From JACDBE01 sp051002015 (lineage in GTDB: Bacteria; Actinomycetota; Acidimicrobiia; Spongiisociales; UBA5794): a stretch of DNA of 40,105 nucleotides. Position numbers and translations under genes: made by a program. The DNA is taken from contig JBPCMS010000117.1 in NCBI GenBank assembly GCA_051002015.1, positions 1-40,105 on the forward strand, written 5' to 3'. Shown one piece after another: positions 27,024-35,123 of the stretch (the stretch's first letter is position 1; each line of letters opens with the position of its first letter). The notes under the pieces were generated by a model. That model ran no database searches. It was not told where the DNA came from and worked only from the letters and a program-made list of their open reading frames with translations.

Positions 27024-29426
27024 TCACACCTCTCCCCGGAGATCGGCTCCGGTTGCCGCCATCACGGTGTCGACGATGGCCCTTCGTACCGGGATCAGCT
27101 CCTGATCGGTCAACGTATGATCGGCGGCCCGCAGCGTCAGCCGCACCGCCACGCTGGTGCGCCCCTCGGCGACGGGGCCGCCGGAGAACACATCGAACAC
27201 CCGGTGCGACTCGTACAGGTTGCCCGCCCCCGAGCGAATGGCGCCGAGCAGCTCACCGACCGGGGTCCCGGCTTCGATCTCGAAGGCGAGATCGAAGATG
27301 TTGGGTGGGTACTGGCTGGGTGGGTGGAACTGCCACGGGGGACGTTCCGCCACCAGCGGGGCCACATCGAGCTCGCCGACCACGACCCGGCCGGGGAGCC
27401 CCGCCCGGGCGGCTACCGACGGATGCAGCTCGCCGACCACCCCGATGGGAACGCCGTCGACCGACACCTGGGCGCACCGACCGGGGTGCAGCTCGGGGGC
27501 GGTTCCCTGGTGGATCGATGCCCCGGTGACGCCCATGGCGGCCACCAACTCCTCCCACAGCCCGGTGGCGTCGGCCACGTCGACGGGCCGGCCCGGCGTA
27601 CCGATGCCGGCTCCGACCCGACCCACCAGGATGAATCCGAGGTGCTCGGGCTGGTCGGGGATCGTGGCGGGCCCGGGGAGGAACACGGTCCCGGTCTCGA
27701 ACAGGGCGACGTCGTCGATGCGGTGGGTGACGTTGCGGGCGGCGGCGGCGATCAGCCCGGGGAGCAGGGTGGTTCGCATCACCCCGTTCGCCTCATGCAG
27801 CGGGTTCTGCACCGGGATCCCGTGGCGCCGGGGGTCGTCATCGGGCAGGTCGAGGGCGTCGAGGTCGGTGTCGCCGATGAACGAGAACGACAGCGTCTCG
27901 GCGTAGCCGGCGCCCGCCATGAAGCCGCGCAGCCGGCGTCGGTTCCGCTCCACCGGGGGCAGCCCTCCACCGAACCCGGTGCGGATCCGGTCGGGGATCC
28001 GGTCGAAGCCGTTGAGCCTGGCGATCTCCTCCACCAGGTCGATGGGGCGCTCTATGTCCCGCCGCCTGGTCGGCGCCGCCACCACCAGTGGGTCGCCCCC
28101 GGTGACGGCGAAGCCGAGCCGCTCCAGCAGCGCCCCCGCCTCGTCGAGCCCGATGGTGATACCGAGATGCCGCTGGATCTGGTCGCCGCTCAGGGTGACG
28201 ACGGTGGACTCGATCGGGGCCGGGTACTCGTCGATCAGGCCGGCCACCACGGTGGCGCCGGCGATCTGCTGGAGCAGCTGGGCGACGCGGTCGGCGGCAA
28301 GGTGGCAGAAGTTCGGGTCCATGCCCCGCTCGAACCGGGCGGACGCCTCGGAGTGAAGCCCGAGCCGCCTCGAGGTGACCAGGATGGCGGGCGGATCCCA
28401 GAACGCCGCCTCGACCAGGATCCGGGTCGAGGCGTCGTCGATCTCGGTGGCGGCGCCCCCCATCACCCCGGCGATCGCCACCGGGCGTTCGCCGTCGGCG
28501 ACCACGATGTCGGCGGGCACCAGCGCCCGTTGCTGGTCGTCGAGGGTGGTGATCCGCTCCCCTACCACCGCCCGGCGCACCACCACGGTATCGCCGAGGC
28601 GGTCCCGGTCGAAGGCGTGGGTGGGATGGCCCAGCTCGACCATGGCGTAGTTGCTGGCATCAACCACATTGGTGATGGGCCGGATGCCGGCCGCCCGCAG
28701 CCGGAGCCGCAGCCAGTGCGGTGAAGGGGCGACGGCGACGTTGCGCAGCTCCCGCCCCACGAAACGGGGGCAGCCGACCGGGTCGGCGATGGTCACCGTC
28801 GTGGTCGAAGCGGGCGCTTCCTCGACGACGGAGATCACCGGTTCCCTGACCGGGATCTGGTAGAAGGCGCCGAGCTCGCGAGCCAGCCCGAGCACCGACA
28901 TGCAGTCGGGCCGGTTGGGGGTGATGGAGAGGTCGAACACCACGTCGGGGAGCTCGAGCACGGAGGAGAAGTCTTCACCGATCCGGCCGGCGGCATCGGG
29001 GTAGTCACCATCGAGCACCATGATCCCGGCGCCGTCGTCGCCCAGTCCCAGCTCGCGCTCCGAGCAGATCATCCCGTTCGACACCACCGACCGGATGCGG
29101 CGCCGCTCGATGACGAGGTCGCCCACCCTGGCCCCGGGCAGGGCGACCGGCACCACGGCACCCGCCTCGAAGTTCCAGGCCCCGCATACGATCTCGGTGT
29201 CGCCGTCGGCGGCGTCGACGTCGACCGTGCACACCCGCACCTTGTCGGCGTCGGGGTGGGCGGCGATGCCGGTGACCCTCCCGATGACGACGCCCTCGAA
29301 CTCGGGGATGAGTCGTTGGTACGACTCGACCTCATGCCCCATGGCCTCGAAGGCGGCGGCGATCTCCTCGGGGTCGGCGGTGGGTAGGTCGATGAAGTCG
29401 GCCAGCCACGCCAGCGTCAGCTTCAT
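27024..29426 (-). CDS. pheT: Phenylalanyl-tRNA synthetase beta subunit
   Basis: An 800-residue subunit of the alpha2-beta2 synthetase. The domains run in the usual order: short N-terminal region MKLTLAWLADFIDLPTADPE, an EMAP/OB-type tRNA-binding domain at about 40-150 (VCTVDVDAADGDTEIVCGAW), the B3/B4 editing domain (about 200-380, with SNYAMVELGHPTHAFD), B5, a catalytic-like core, and a C-terminal ferredoxin-like anticodon-binding domain at about 700-800 (QYPPNIFDLAFEI to the end). ATG 29426 overlaps the pheS stop (ATGA at 29423-29426). Confidence 0.97.
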   Translation of the reverse strand: MKLTLAWLADFIDLPTADPEEIAAAFEAMGHEVESYQRLIPEFEGVVIGRVTGIAAHPDADKVRVCTVDVDAADGDTEIVCGAWNFEAGAVVPVALPGARVGDLVIERRRIRSVVSNGMICSERELGLGDDGAGIMVLDGDYPDAAGRIGEDFSSVLELPDVVFDLSITPNRPDCMSVLGLARELGAFYQIPVREPVISVVEEAPASTTTVTIADPVGCPRFVGRELRNVAVAPSPHWLRLRLRAAGIRPITNVVDASNYAMVELGHPTHAFDRDRLGDTVVVRRAVVGERITTLDDQQRALVPADIVVADGERPVAIAGVMGGAATEIDDASTRILVEAAFWDPPAILVTSRRLGLHSEASARFERGMDPNFCHLAADRVAQLLQQIAGATVVAGLIDEYPAPIESTVVTLSGDQIQRHLGITIGLDEAGALLERLGFAVTGGDPLVVAAPTRRRDIERPIDLVEEIARLNGFDRIPDRIRTGFGGGLPPVERNRRRLRGFMAGAGYAETLSFSFIGDTDLDALDLPDDDPRRHGIPVQNPLHEANGVMRTTLLPGLIAAAARNVTHRIDDVALFETGTVFLPGPATIPDQPEHLGFILVGRVGAGIGTPGRPVDVADATGLWEELVAAMGVTGASIHQGTAPELHPGRCAQVSVDGVPIGVVGELHPSVAARAGLPGRVVVGELDVAPLVAERPPWQFHPPSQYPPNIFDLAFEIEAGTPVGELLGAIRSGAGNLYESHRVFDVFSGGPVAEGRTSVAVRLTLRAADHTLTDQELIPVRRAIVDTVMAATGADLRGEV

Positions 29427-30430
29427 CGGAACTGACTCAGGACGCGCCGGTCGGGATCGAACAGGTGGCGGATGTCGGTGACCCCGTGGCGCACCATGGC
29501 CATCCGGTCCGCCCCCAACCCGAAGGCGAACCCGGTGACCTGTTCCGGGTCGTAGCCGACGTGCTCGAACACGGCGGGGTGGACCATCCCGCAGCCGAGC
29601 AGCTCCAGCCACGAGCCCCGGTACAGGACGTGCATCTCGGCGGACGGCTCGGTGAACGGGAAGTAATGGGGTAGGAACTTGATGGTGATGTCGGGGCCGA
29701 GGAACTCGCGGGCGAAATGGGCCAGGGTGCCCTTGAGATCGGCAAAGGTGATGTCGGTGTCGACCGCCAGCCCCTCCACCTGGTGGAACACCGGCGAGTG
29801 GGTGGGATCGAGCGGGTCGCGCCGGAAGACCCGGCCGGGGACCACGACGTGTATCGGGGGCGTGTGCTGCTCCATATACCGGGCCTGCATCGGCGAGGTG
29901 TGGGTGCGCAGCAGCACCCCTTCGGCAGCCTCGCCGTAGTCGAGGTACATGGTGTCGGTCTCGGCCCGGGCGGGATGGTCCGGCTTGAAGTTGAGCGCGG
30001 TGAAGTTGTACCAGTCGGTCTCGGCCTCGGGACCGGTGGCCACGGTGTACCCGAGCGCCACGAAGATGTCGACGATCTCTTCCATCACCTGCCGGATGAC
30101 GTGGAGCGTCCCCTGCTCGGCCGATCGTCCCGGCATGGTGACGTCGACGGCATCACCGGCCAGCGCAGCCGCGGTCTCGATCCGCTCCAGCTCGGCGCGG
30201 CGGGCCAGGATGGCGGGGCCGATCAGGGTGTTGGCCTCGTTGATCAGCCGACCCAAGGCGCGCCGCCGCGCGGGGTCGATGCCTCCCAGGCTTCGCTTGA
30301 CCTCGGCGATCACCGAGCTCCGCCCGAGCAACTCGGTTTCGAGTCGATGCAGCTGGTCGAGCGAGGCGGCGGCGGCGATCCGGTGGGGGGCGTCGGCGAC
30401 GATCCGGTCGAGCGTGGCGGCTGGTTCCAT
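29423..30430 (-). CDS. pheS: Phenylalanyl-tRNA synthetase alpha subunit
   Basis: A 335-residue class II synthetase subunit carrying the active site. It has the N-terminal coiled-coil arm (residues 1-90), then motif 1 with VMEEIVDIFVALGYTVATGP, motif 2 with VFRRDPLDPTHSPVFHQVEG, and motif 3 with GFAFGLGADRMAMVRHGVTD near the C-terminus. HTSPMQAR and AEMHVLYRGSWLELLGCGMV are further standard segments. ATG 30430 is 12 bases after the tsnR stop. Two RNA methyltransferase and ribosomal protein genes precede it, the usual actinobacterial order. Confidence 0.97.
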   Translation of the reverse strand: MEPAATLDRIVADAPHRIAAAASLDQLHRLETELLGRSSVIAEVKRSLGGIDPARRRALGRLINEANTLIGPAILARRAELERIETAAALAGDAVDVTMPGRSAEQGTLHVIRQVMEEIVDIFVALGYTVATGPEAETDWYNFTALNFKPDHPARAETDTMYLDYGEAAEGVLLRTHTSPMQARYMEQHTPPIHVVVPGRVFRRDPLDPTHSPVFHQVEGLAVDTDITFADLKGTLAHFAREFLGPDITIKFLPHYFPFTEPSAEMHVLYRGSWLELLGCGMVHPAVFEHVGYDPEQVTGFAFGLGADRMAMVRHGVTDIRHLFDPDRRVLSQFR

Positions 30431-30442
30431 GGGGTGGGGAGC

Positions 30443-31246
30443 TTATCGGCCGGGAGACGACGCCCCGCCCACGGTCGAGGATGCCGGGTGACGGCGTTTG
30501 CGTAGCTGGTACATCAAGACCCCGGCGGCAACGGCGGCGTTGAGGCTCTCCACGCCCCCGTCCAAGGCCAGCGACACCGGCTTCGAGCGGGAGGTGACCG
30601 CCTCGGGGAGCCCGTGCGGCTCGCCGCCGATGATCAGGGCCACCGGATCGGTGGAGGCGATGTCCTCCACCTCACCTCCGCCGGCGACGACCGCCGCCAG
30701 CGGGGTCAGGCCCGCCCCCGTCAGGGCCGCCAAGGGATCGTCCCCCAGCTCGACCACCGCGGTGCGGAACTGGGCGCCGGCGGCGGCCCGCAGCGCCTTT
30801 GGCGACCAGACATCGGTGGACCCTGCCGTCGCCGCCACGTCGAAACCGAAAGCGGCCGCCGAGCGCACCACGGCGCCGGCGTTTCCAGGGTCGGACACGT
30901 CCCACAGCACCACGGTGTCGACCGGGCGCAGCGTCGCCGACGCCGGGATGGCAACGACGGCGACCGGACCGCGCGGATGCCGGGTCCCTGCCATCCGACC
31001 GAGGACCGCCTCGGAGACGGTGGTCACCACCGCGGTCGACCCCTCCGGGACATCGGCGGGGTCGAGGCCGTACAGGTCGACCAGGTCCGCACCGGCCGCC
31101 ACCGCGTCTGCGATCTGCGCCGGACCCTCGATCAGGGTGAGTCCCGCCGAGCGCCGGGGACGCCGATCGTGGAGGGCGGCGACGGCGATCACCCGTGGGT
31201 TGCGGACCGAGGTCAGCTGGGGCGGGTCGATGACCGGGGCCGTCAG
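30443..31246 (-). CDS. SpoU/TrmH-family rRNA methyltransferase (TsnR-like), probable CTG start
   Basis: 2'-O-methyltransferase of the SPOUT class that uses S-adenosylmethionine, probably acting on 23S rRNA or tRNA. Knotted-core motifs are present: VLWDVSDPGNAGAVVRSAAA, ALIIGGEPHGLP and VESLNAAVAAGVLMYQL. The first ordinary start is GTG 31192, but the family's N-terminal motif (LTSVRNPRVIAVAAL, the NPRV/K segment) lies upstream of it in frame. No ATG, GTG or TTG exists there; a CTG at 31246 overlaps the rplT stop in the way other starts here do. I therefore propose CTG 31246; the conservative alternative is 30443-31192. Confidence 0.85.
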   Translation of the reverse strand: MTAPVIDPPQLTSVRNPRVIAVAALHDRRPRRSAGLTLIEGPAQIADAVAAGADLVDLYGLDPADVPEGSTAVVTTVSEAVLGRMAGTRHPRGPVAVVAIPASATLRPVDTVVLWDVSDPGNAGAVVRSAAAFGFDVAATAGSTDVWSPKALRAAAGAQFRTAVVELGDDPLAALTGAGLTPLAAVVAGGGEVEDIASTDPVALIIGGEPHGLPEAVTSRSKPVSLALDGGVESLNAAVAAGVLMYQLRKRRHPASSTVGGASSPGR

Positions 31247-31602
31247 TCGGCGGTTGCCGCCATGGCCACCTCGACCAGGGCGGCGAAGGCGTCCGGATCG
31301 TTGACCGCCATCTCGGCCAGCATCTTACGGTCGACCTCGACCTCGGCGGTCTTGAGACCGGCCATCAGCTGCGAATAGGTGCTGCCGTGAAGACGGGCCC
31401 CGGCGTTGATCCGGGTGATCCACAGCCGCCGGAACTCACCCTTGCGGGCCCGACGATCACGGTAGGCGTACTGGAGCGAGTTCAGGTTCTGCTCCCGTGC
31501 GGCGCGATAGCGCCGGCTGCGCGCCCCGGTGTTCCCGGCGGCGCCCGCCATCACCTTGCGGCGCTTCTTGGCGGCGTTGACCGCCCTCTTCACTCTCGCC
31601 AT
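31243..31602 (-). CDS. rplT: 50S ribosomal protein L20
   Basis: A 119-residue protein matching L20 throughout: MARVKRAVNAAKKRRKVM at the start, then YRAAREQNLNSLQYAYRDRR, RKGEFRRLWITRINAG and the C-terminal domain with MAGLKTAEVEVDRKMLAEMA. It assembles early on 23S rRNA and, in some bacteria, represses its own operon by binding the infC leader. It lies 7 bases after the rpmI stop. Confidence 0.98.
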   Translation of the reverse strand: MARVKRAVNAAKKRRKVMAGAAGNTGARSRRYRAAREQNLNSLQYAYRDRRARKGEFRRLWITRINAGARLHGSTYSQLMAGLKTAEVEVDRKMLAEMAVNDPDAFAALVEVAMAATAD

Positions 31603-31609
31603 GACGTTC

Positions 31610-31804
31610 CTACCTCCCGAGCAACCGCGCCGCGCGACGGGCGTCGCCGCCGGTCAGCACGCTCTCGCCCTGCACCCGGCGCCACCGTCTCCCGCTCTTC
31701 TTGTGCCGGTTGTGACCGCGCCAGGCGTTGCGCCTGCTGATCTTCCCGGTCCCGGTGACCTGCAGCCGCTTGGCTGCGCCCCGGTGTGTCTTCTGCTTGG
31801 GCAC
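31610..31804 (-). CDS. rpmI: 50S ribosomal protein L35
   Basis: A 64-residue protein starting with GTG at 31804: PKQKTHRGAAKRLQVTGTG is the L35 opening, followed by KISRRNAWRGHNRHKKSGRR. The C-terminal part departs from the usual RKRRL type but is basic as expected. It lies between infC and rplT, its canonical place, 34 bases after the infC stop. Confidence 0.95.
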   Translation of the reverse strand: MPKQKTHRGAAKRLQVTGTGKISRRNAWRGHNRHKKSGRRWRRVQGESVLTGGDARRAARLLGR

Positions 31805-31838
31805 GTCCTCACACTCTCTGCTTGTGCGGTGACCGCGG

Positions 31839-32540
31839 TCACCCGGCCGTCTCGTCCGCCGTCTCCGCCGTCTCCACGGTCTCCGCCGTCTGCGTCTCGC
31901 CCCCGTCGATCTTCGCATCACCCGCCGGTTCGAGGTCGGGCTCGGTCGAGGCCTCGGCGGGCACGATCGTCTCATCGGCGTCCGGCTCCACCACCGTCTC
32001 GTTGGTGCGCTCCGGTACCACGGCCGCCCGCTTCAGGGGTGCCAGCACCATGGTCATCTGCCGGTTGTCCATGATCGGGGCGGTCTCGACCGTCCCCTGG
32101 CCCTCGATGGCGGCGGCGAGCCGGTCGAGGACCTCTCGGCCCAGCTCGGGATGGGTGATCTCCCTACCCCGGAACCGCATCGATACCTTGACCTTGTCGC
32201 CCTCGCCGAGGAAGCGCTCGACCCGCTTGCGCTTGACATCGAAGTCGTTCGACGAGATCTTGGGTCGGAACTGAACCTCCTTGATCACGGTTCTGGTCTG
32301 CTTCTTGCGGGCCTCCCTCGCCCGGACCGACTGCTCGTACTTGAACTTGCCGTAGTCCATCATCCTGACCACGGGCGGCTTGGCGTCCGGGGCGACCTCG
32401 ACGAGGTCCAGACCGAGCTGGTCGGCCAGCCAGCGGGCTTCTTCGATGGTCTTGAGCCCGATCTGGCCCCCGTCGGGGTCTACCAACCGGACTTCGCGGG
32501 CGCGGATGCGCTCGTTGACCCTCGGTTCTCTGGTGGTGAT
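31839..32540 (-). CDS. infC: Translation initiation factor IF-3, AUC start, acidic C-terminal tail
   Basis: IF-3 prevents premature subunit joining and checks the start codon. The N-domain has VNERIRAREVRLVDPDG, the linker MMDYGKFKYEQ, and the C-domain VKVSMRFRGREITHPELG with DNRQMTMVLAP. No ATG, GTG or TTG lies at the right place: the ribosome site AGGAGGT (32552-32546) sits six bases before an ATC (32540-32538), so initiation at AUC is proposed, giving 233 residues. Rare AUU/AUC/AUA starts are a known feature of infC and allow IF-3 to repress itself. Residues 171-233 form an acidic Glu/Thr/Ala tail (AETVETAETADE) not present in short IF-3 proteins. Confidence 0.9.
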   Translation of the reverse strand: MTTREPRVNERIRAREVRLVDPDGGQIGLKTIEEARWLADQLGLDLVEVAPDAKPPVVRMMDYGKFKYEQSVRAREARKKQTRTVIKEVQFRPKISSNDFDVKRKRVERFLGEGDKVKVSMRFRGREITHPELGREVLDRLAAAIEGQGTVETAPIMDNRQMTMVLAPLKRAAVVPERTNETVVEPDADETIVPAEASTEPDLEPAGDAKIDGGETQTAETVETAETADETAG

Positions 32541-32613
32541 CTGGTACCTCCTGGAAGGCGTGGTGTCGTGTCGCCGCCGACCCCCGGCCCCCGTCGATGC
32601 GGATGCAACGCGA

Positions 32614-32642
32614 AGGGGGCAACGCATACGGCGCTGCCCCCT
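32614..32642 (-). promoter_or_regulatory. Hairpin in the infC leader
   Basis: On the transcript AGGGGGCAGCG (32642-32632) pairs with CGTTGCCCCCT (32624-32614), an 11-bp stem with one G-U pair and a 7-base loop, about 75 bases before the infC start codon. A shorter stem, CCCG-CAA-CGGG, precedes it. infC-rpmI-rplT leaders in other bacteria are structured for control by IF-3 or L20; this could be the counterpart, or an attenuator. No U-tract follows. Confidence 0.6.
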
Positions 32643-32744
32643 GTCGGGTTGTCGACCGCGGCGCACCTGTTGCTCCCGTTGCGGGACCGGTCGGTGGCCG
32701 GGTGGGAGGCAGCGCCCCCGCTTGCGGTGTCGGTTGTGGCCCGG

Positions 32745-32772
32745 AGTATACGGATCCGCCGGCCGGGATCAA
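32745..32772 (-). promoter_or_regulatory. infC operon promoter
   Basis: Minus strand TTGATC (32772-32767), 16 bases, TATACT (32750-32745), a near-consensus sigma-70-type promoter. Transcription would start near 32738, giving an infC leader of about 200 nt that contains the hairpin at 32614-32642. It lies in the 269-bp gap between ribH and infC. Confidence 0.8.
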
Positions 32773-32809
32773 ACGTCGCCGGCAACCTCGGCGCTCCGGG
32801 CGGCGCCGG

Positions 32810-33304
32810 TCAGTCCTTCGGTATCGCCGTAGGGCGCAGCTCGGCGAGGTCGCCCAGCAGCGCCGCCGTGGTCGCCGCCGCCGACGCCGCCTCGGCCCCC
32901 TTGTTCTCGGCACCCGGCGCCGCCCGGGCCACGGCCTGCTCCGCCCGGCGCACGGTGAGCAGCCCCAGCCCGACCGGCACCCCGGTGTCCAGCATCACCC
33001 GCATCAGCCCGTCGCACGCCGTTCTGGCCACGTGCTGGTAGTGGTCGGTCTCACCTTCGATGACGGCGCCGATGGCGACCACGGCATCGTGGTCGGCACA
33101 CAGGGCCTTGGCCGCCACCGGGAGCTCGAACGCCCCCGGGACGTCGACCACGGTGACCGACGCCACCCCTGCCCCTTCCAGCCAGCCGAGGGCGCCCTCG
33201 AGCAGCCCGTCGGTGATGGAGGCGTTGAATCGGGACCTCACCACCCCGATACGAAGGTCGGAGACATCGACCTCCACCTCCCCGGGGTCGCTGTCGATCC
33301 TCAC
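32810..33304 (-). CDS. ribH: 6,7-dimethyl-8-ribityllumazine synthase
   Basis: A 164-residue enzyme that condenses 5-amino-6-ribitylamino-uracil with 3,4-dihydroxy-2-butanone 4-phosphate to make lumazine, the step before riboflavin. IGVVRSRFNASITDGLLEGA, VPGAFELPVAAKAL and AIGAVIEGETDHYQHVA are the family's active-site segments. GTG 33304 overlaps the ribBA stop (GTGA at 33301-33304). It is the last gene of the riboflavin run. Confidence 0.97.
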   Translation of the reverse strand: MRIDSDPGEVEVDVSDLRIGVVRSRFNASITDGLLEGALGWLEGAGVASVTVVDVPGAFELPVAAKALCADHDAVVAIGAVIEGETDHYQHVARTACDGLMRVMLDTGVPVGLGLLTVRRAEQAVARAAPGAENKGAEAASAAATTAALLGDLAELRPTAIPKD

Positions 33305-34524
33305 TGTGCATCGCTCCCGCCTTCGATGATGTGCCCCAGCTTGCTGCGCTTGGTGGCGAGATAGCCGGCGTTGTGGGGACCGGCCCCCACCACCAGGGGC
33401 ACCCGGCGGGACACGGTGATCCCGTAGCGCTCCAGCTGGCGCCCCTTCTCCGGATTGTTCGTCATCAGCGCAACGCTCGACACCTTGAGGGCCGCCAGCA
33501 CCTGGGCGTCGAGGGCGAAGTCCCGCTGGTCGGGCTCGAAACCGAGGGCGGTGTTGGCCTCCACCGTGTCATGGCCCTGGTCCTGGAGCCGGTAGGCGGC
33601 CAGCTTGTTGAGCAGCCCGATCCCCCTGCCTTCGTGCGACCGGTTGTACACGATGATGCCGGTGCCCTCGGCGGCGACCCGCAGCATCGCCTCCTCGAGC
33701 TGGGCCCTGCAGTCGCACCGCTGCGACCCGAGGACGTCCCCGGTGAAGCAGGCGGAGTGGACCCTGGTGAGGACGTCCTCGGCACCGGCCACCTCCCCCA
33801 TCACCAGGGTGATGTGCTCGGACCCGTCCAGCGCCGAGCGGAACCCGAGGGCCCTGAACTCGCCATGCACCGTGGGGAGCCTCGCCTCCCCCTCGGCGAC
33901 CACCAGCGACTCGGTGCGGTAGCGGTGCTCGATCAGCCGGGCGATCGACAGCATCGGGATGTCGTGGTCGGCGGCGAACTCGTCGAGCCTGCTCCCCCGC
34001 ATCATCGTGCCGTCGTCGTCGACCAGCTCGCACAGCACCCCCACCTCGCTCATCCCGGAGAGTCGGAGCAGGTCGATGGTGGCCTCGGTGTGGCCGGGCC
34101 GGACCAGCACCCCGCCGGGCGCATACCGGAGCGGGAAGACGTGGCCGGGTCTGGCAAAGGCTGTCGGTCCCACGCCAGGGTCGGCGAGTGCCCTGATGGT
34201 TGCGGAACGGTCCGCCGCCGAGATCCCGGTGGTGGTGCCCTCGATTAGGTCGACCGACACCGTGAATGCGGTGCGGTACGACTCGGTGTTGTGTCCCACC
34301 ATCGGGGGCAGGGCGAGGGCGTCGACCCGATCGCCGGTCATCGGGACGCAGATCAGCCCGCTGGTGTGGCGGATCATGAAGGCGAGCCGTGGTGCGGTGG
34401 CGATCTCGGCGGCGAGGATCAGGTCACCCTCGTTCTCCCGCTTCTCGTCGTCGACCACCAGCACGAACCCGCCCGAGGCGAGCGCGTTCGTCGCCCTCTG
34501 GATGGCGTCCACGGTGTCGGTCAT
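33301..34524 (-). CDS. ribBA: Bifunctional 3,4-dihydroxy-2-butanone-4-phosphate synthase / GTP cyclohydrolase II
   Basis: A 407-residue fusion supplying both precursors of riboflavin. The N-terminal domain (1-200) makes DHBP from ribulose 5-phosphate: DDEKRENEGDLI, GHNTESYRTAFTVSVD and RPGHTEATIDL. The C-terminal domain (about 205-400) opens GTP; its zinc ligands are Cys259, Cys270 and Cys272 in CFTGDVLGSQRCDC, with HEGRGIGLLNKLAAY following. Both active sites look complete. ATG 34524 overlaps the ribE stop (ATGA at 34521-34524). Confidence 0.97.
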   Translation of the reverse strand: MTDTVDAIQRATNALASGGFVLVVDDEKRENEGDLILAAEIATAPRLAFMIRHTSGLICVPMTGDRVDALALPPMVGHNTESYRTAFTVSVDLIEGTTTGISAADRSATIRALADPGVGPTAFARPGHVFPLRYAPGGVLVRPGHTEATIDLLRLSGMSEVGVLCELVDDDGTMMRGSRLDEFAADHDIPMLSIARLIEHRYRTESLVVAEGEARLPTVHGEFRALGFRSALDGSEHITLVMGEVAGAEDVLTRVHSACFTGDVLGSQRCDCRAQLEEAMLRVAAEGTGIIVYNRSHEGRGIGLLNKLAAYRLQDQGHDTVEANTALGFEPDQRDFALDAQVLAALKVSSVALMTNNPEKGRQLERYGITVSRRVPLVVGAGPHNAGYLATKRSKLGHIIEGGSDAQ

Positions 34525-35123
34525 GGTCTCGTCGCCATCATGCGCTCCACGTACTTGGCGATCACATCCACCTCGAGGTTCACGGTGTCTCCATGCCCCC
34601 TGTGGCCGAGCACGGTCACCGCCAGGGTGTGCGGGATGAGGGCGACCTCGAACCAGGGGTCGCCCCGGTCGGATACGGCGGTGACGGTGAGGCTGACCCC
34701 GTCGACGGTGATCGATCCCTTCTCGGCGATGTAGCGGGCCAGCGAGGGGTCGACCCCGATGCGCAACCTTCGCCCCGGACCGTCGGCGGCGATGTGAGCG
34801 ATCCGCCCGGTCCCGTCGACGTGACCCTGGACCATGTGCCCGTCGAACCTGCCGTCGGCGGGCATGGGCCGCTCCAGGTCGACGATGTCGCCCGGGGCGA
34901 GCCCGCCCAGGTTGGTGCGGGCCAGGGTCTCGGCGACCAGCTCCACCGTGATGTGGGAGCCGTCGAGCCCGACCGCGGTGAGGCAGACGCCGTTGACGGC
35001 GACCGAGTCACCGATGGCCATACCCGGGGCGGTGTCGGGAGCGGCCAGCGCGATCCGAGCGCCGCCGTCCATCGGTGCCACCGCCACGATCGATCCCAGC
35101 TCGGTGACGATCCCGGTGAACAT
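34521..35123 (-). CDS. ribE: Riboflavin synthase (alpha subunit type)
   Basis: A 200-residue enzyme made of two similar barrel halves that dismutate two lumazine molecules into riboflavin. The first half has MFTGIVTELG, GDSVAVNGVCLTAV and ETLARTNLG. The second has GHVDGTGRI, then GSITVDGVSLTVTAV and HTLAVTVLG. The start at 35123 overlaps the ribD stop (TGATG). Also called ribC in some species. Confidence 0.96.
   Translation of the reverse strand: MFTGIVTELGSIVAVAPMDGGARIALAAPDTAPGMAIGDSVAVNGVCLTAVGLDGSHITVELVAETLARTNLGGLAPGDIVDLERPMPADGRFDGHMVQGHVDGTGRIAHIAADGPGRRLRIGVDPSLARYIAEKGSITVDGVSLTVTAVSDRGDPWFEVALIPHTLAVTVLGHRGHGDTVNLEVDVIAKYVERMMATRP

Noticed and set aside
26787..28724. 645-codon plus-strand open frame opposite argF and pheT
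   Set aside because: Antisense shadow; pheT and argF motifs are continuous on the other strand.
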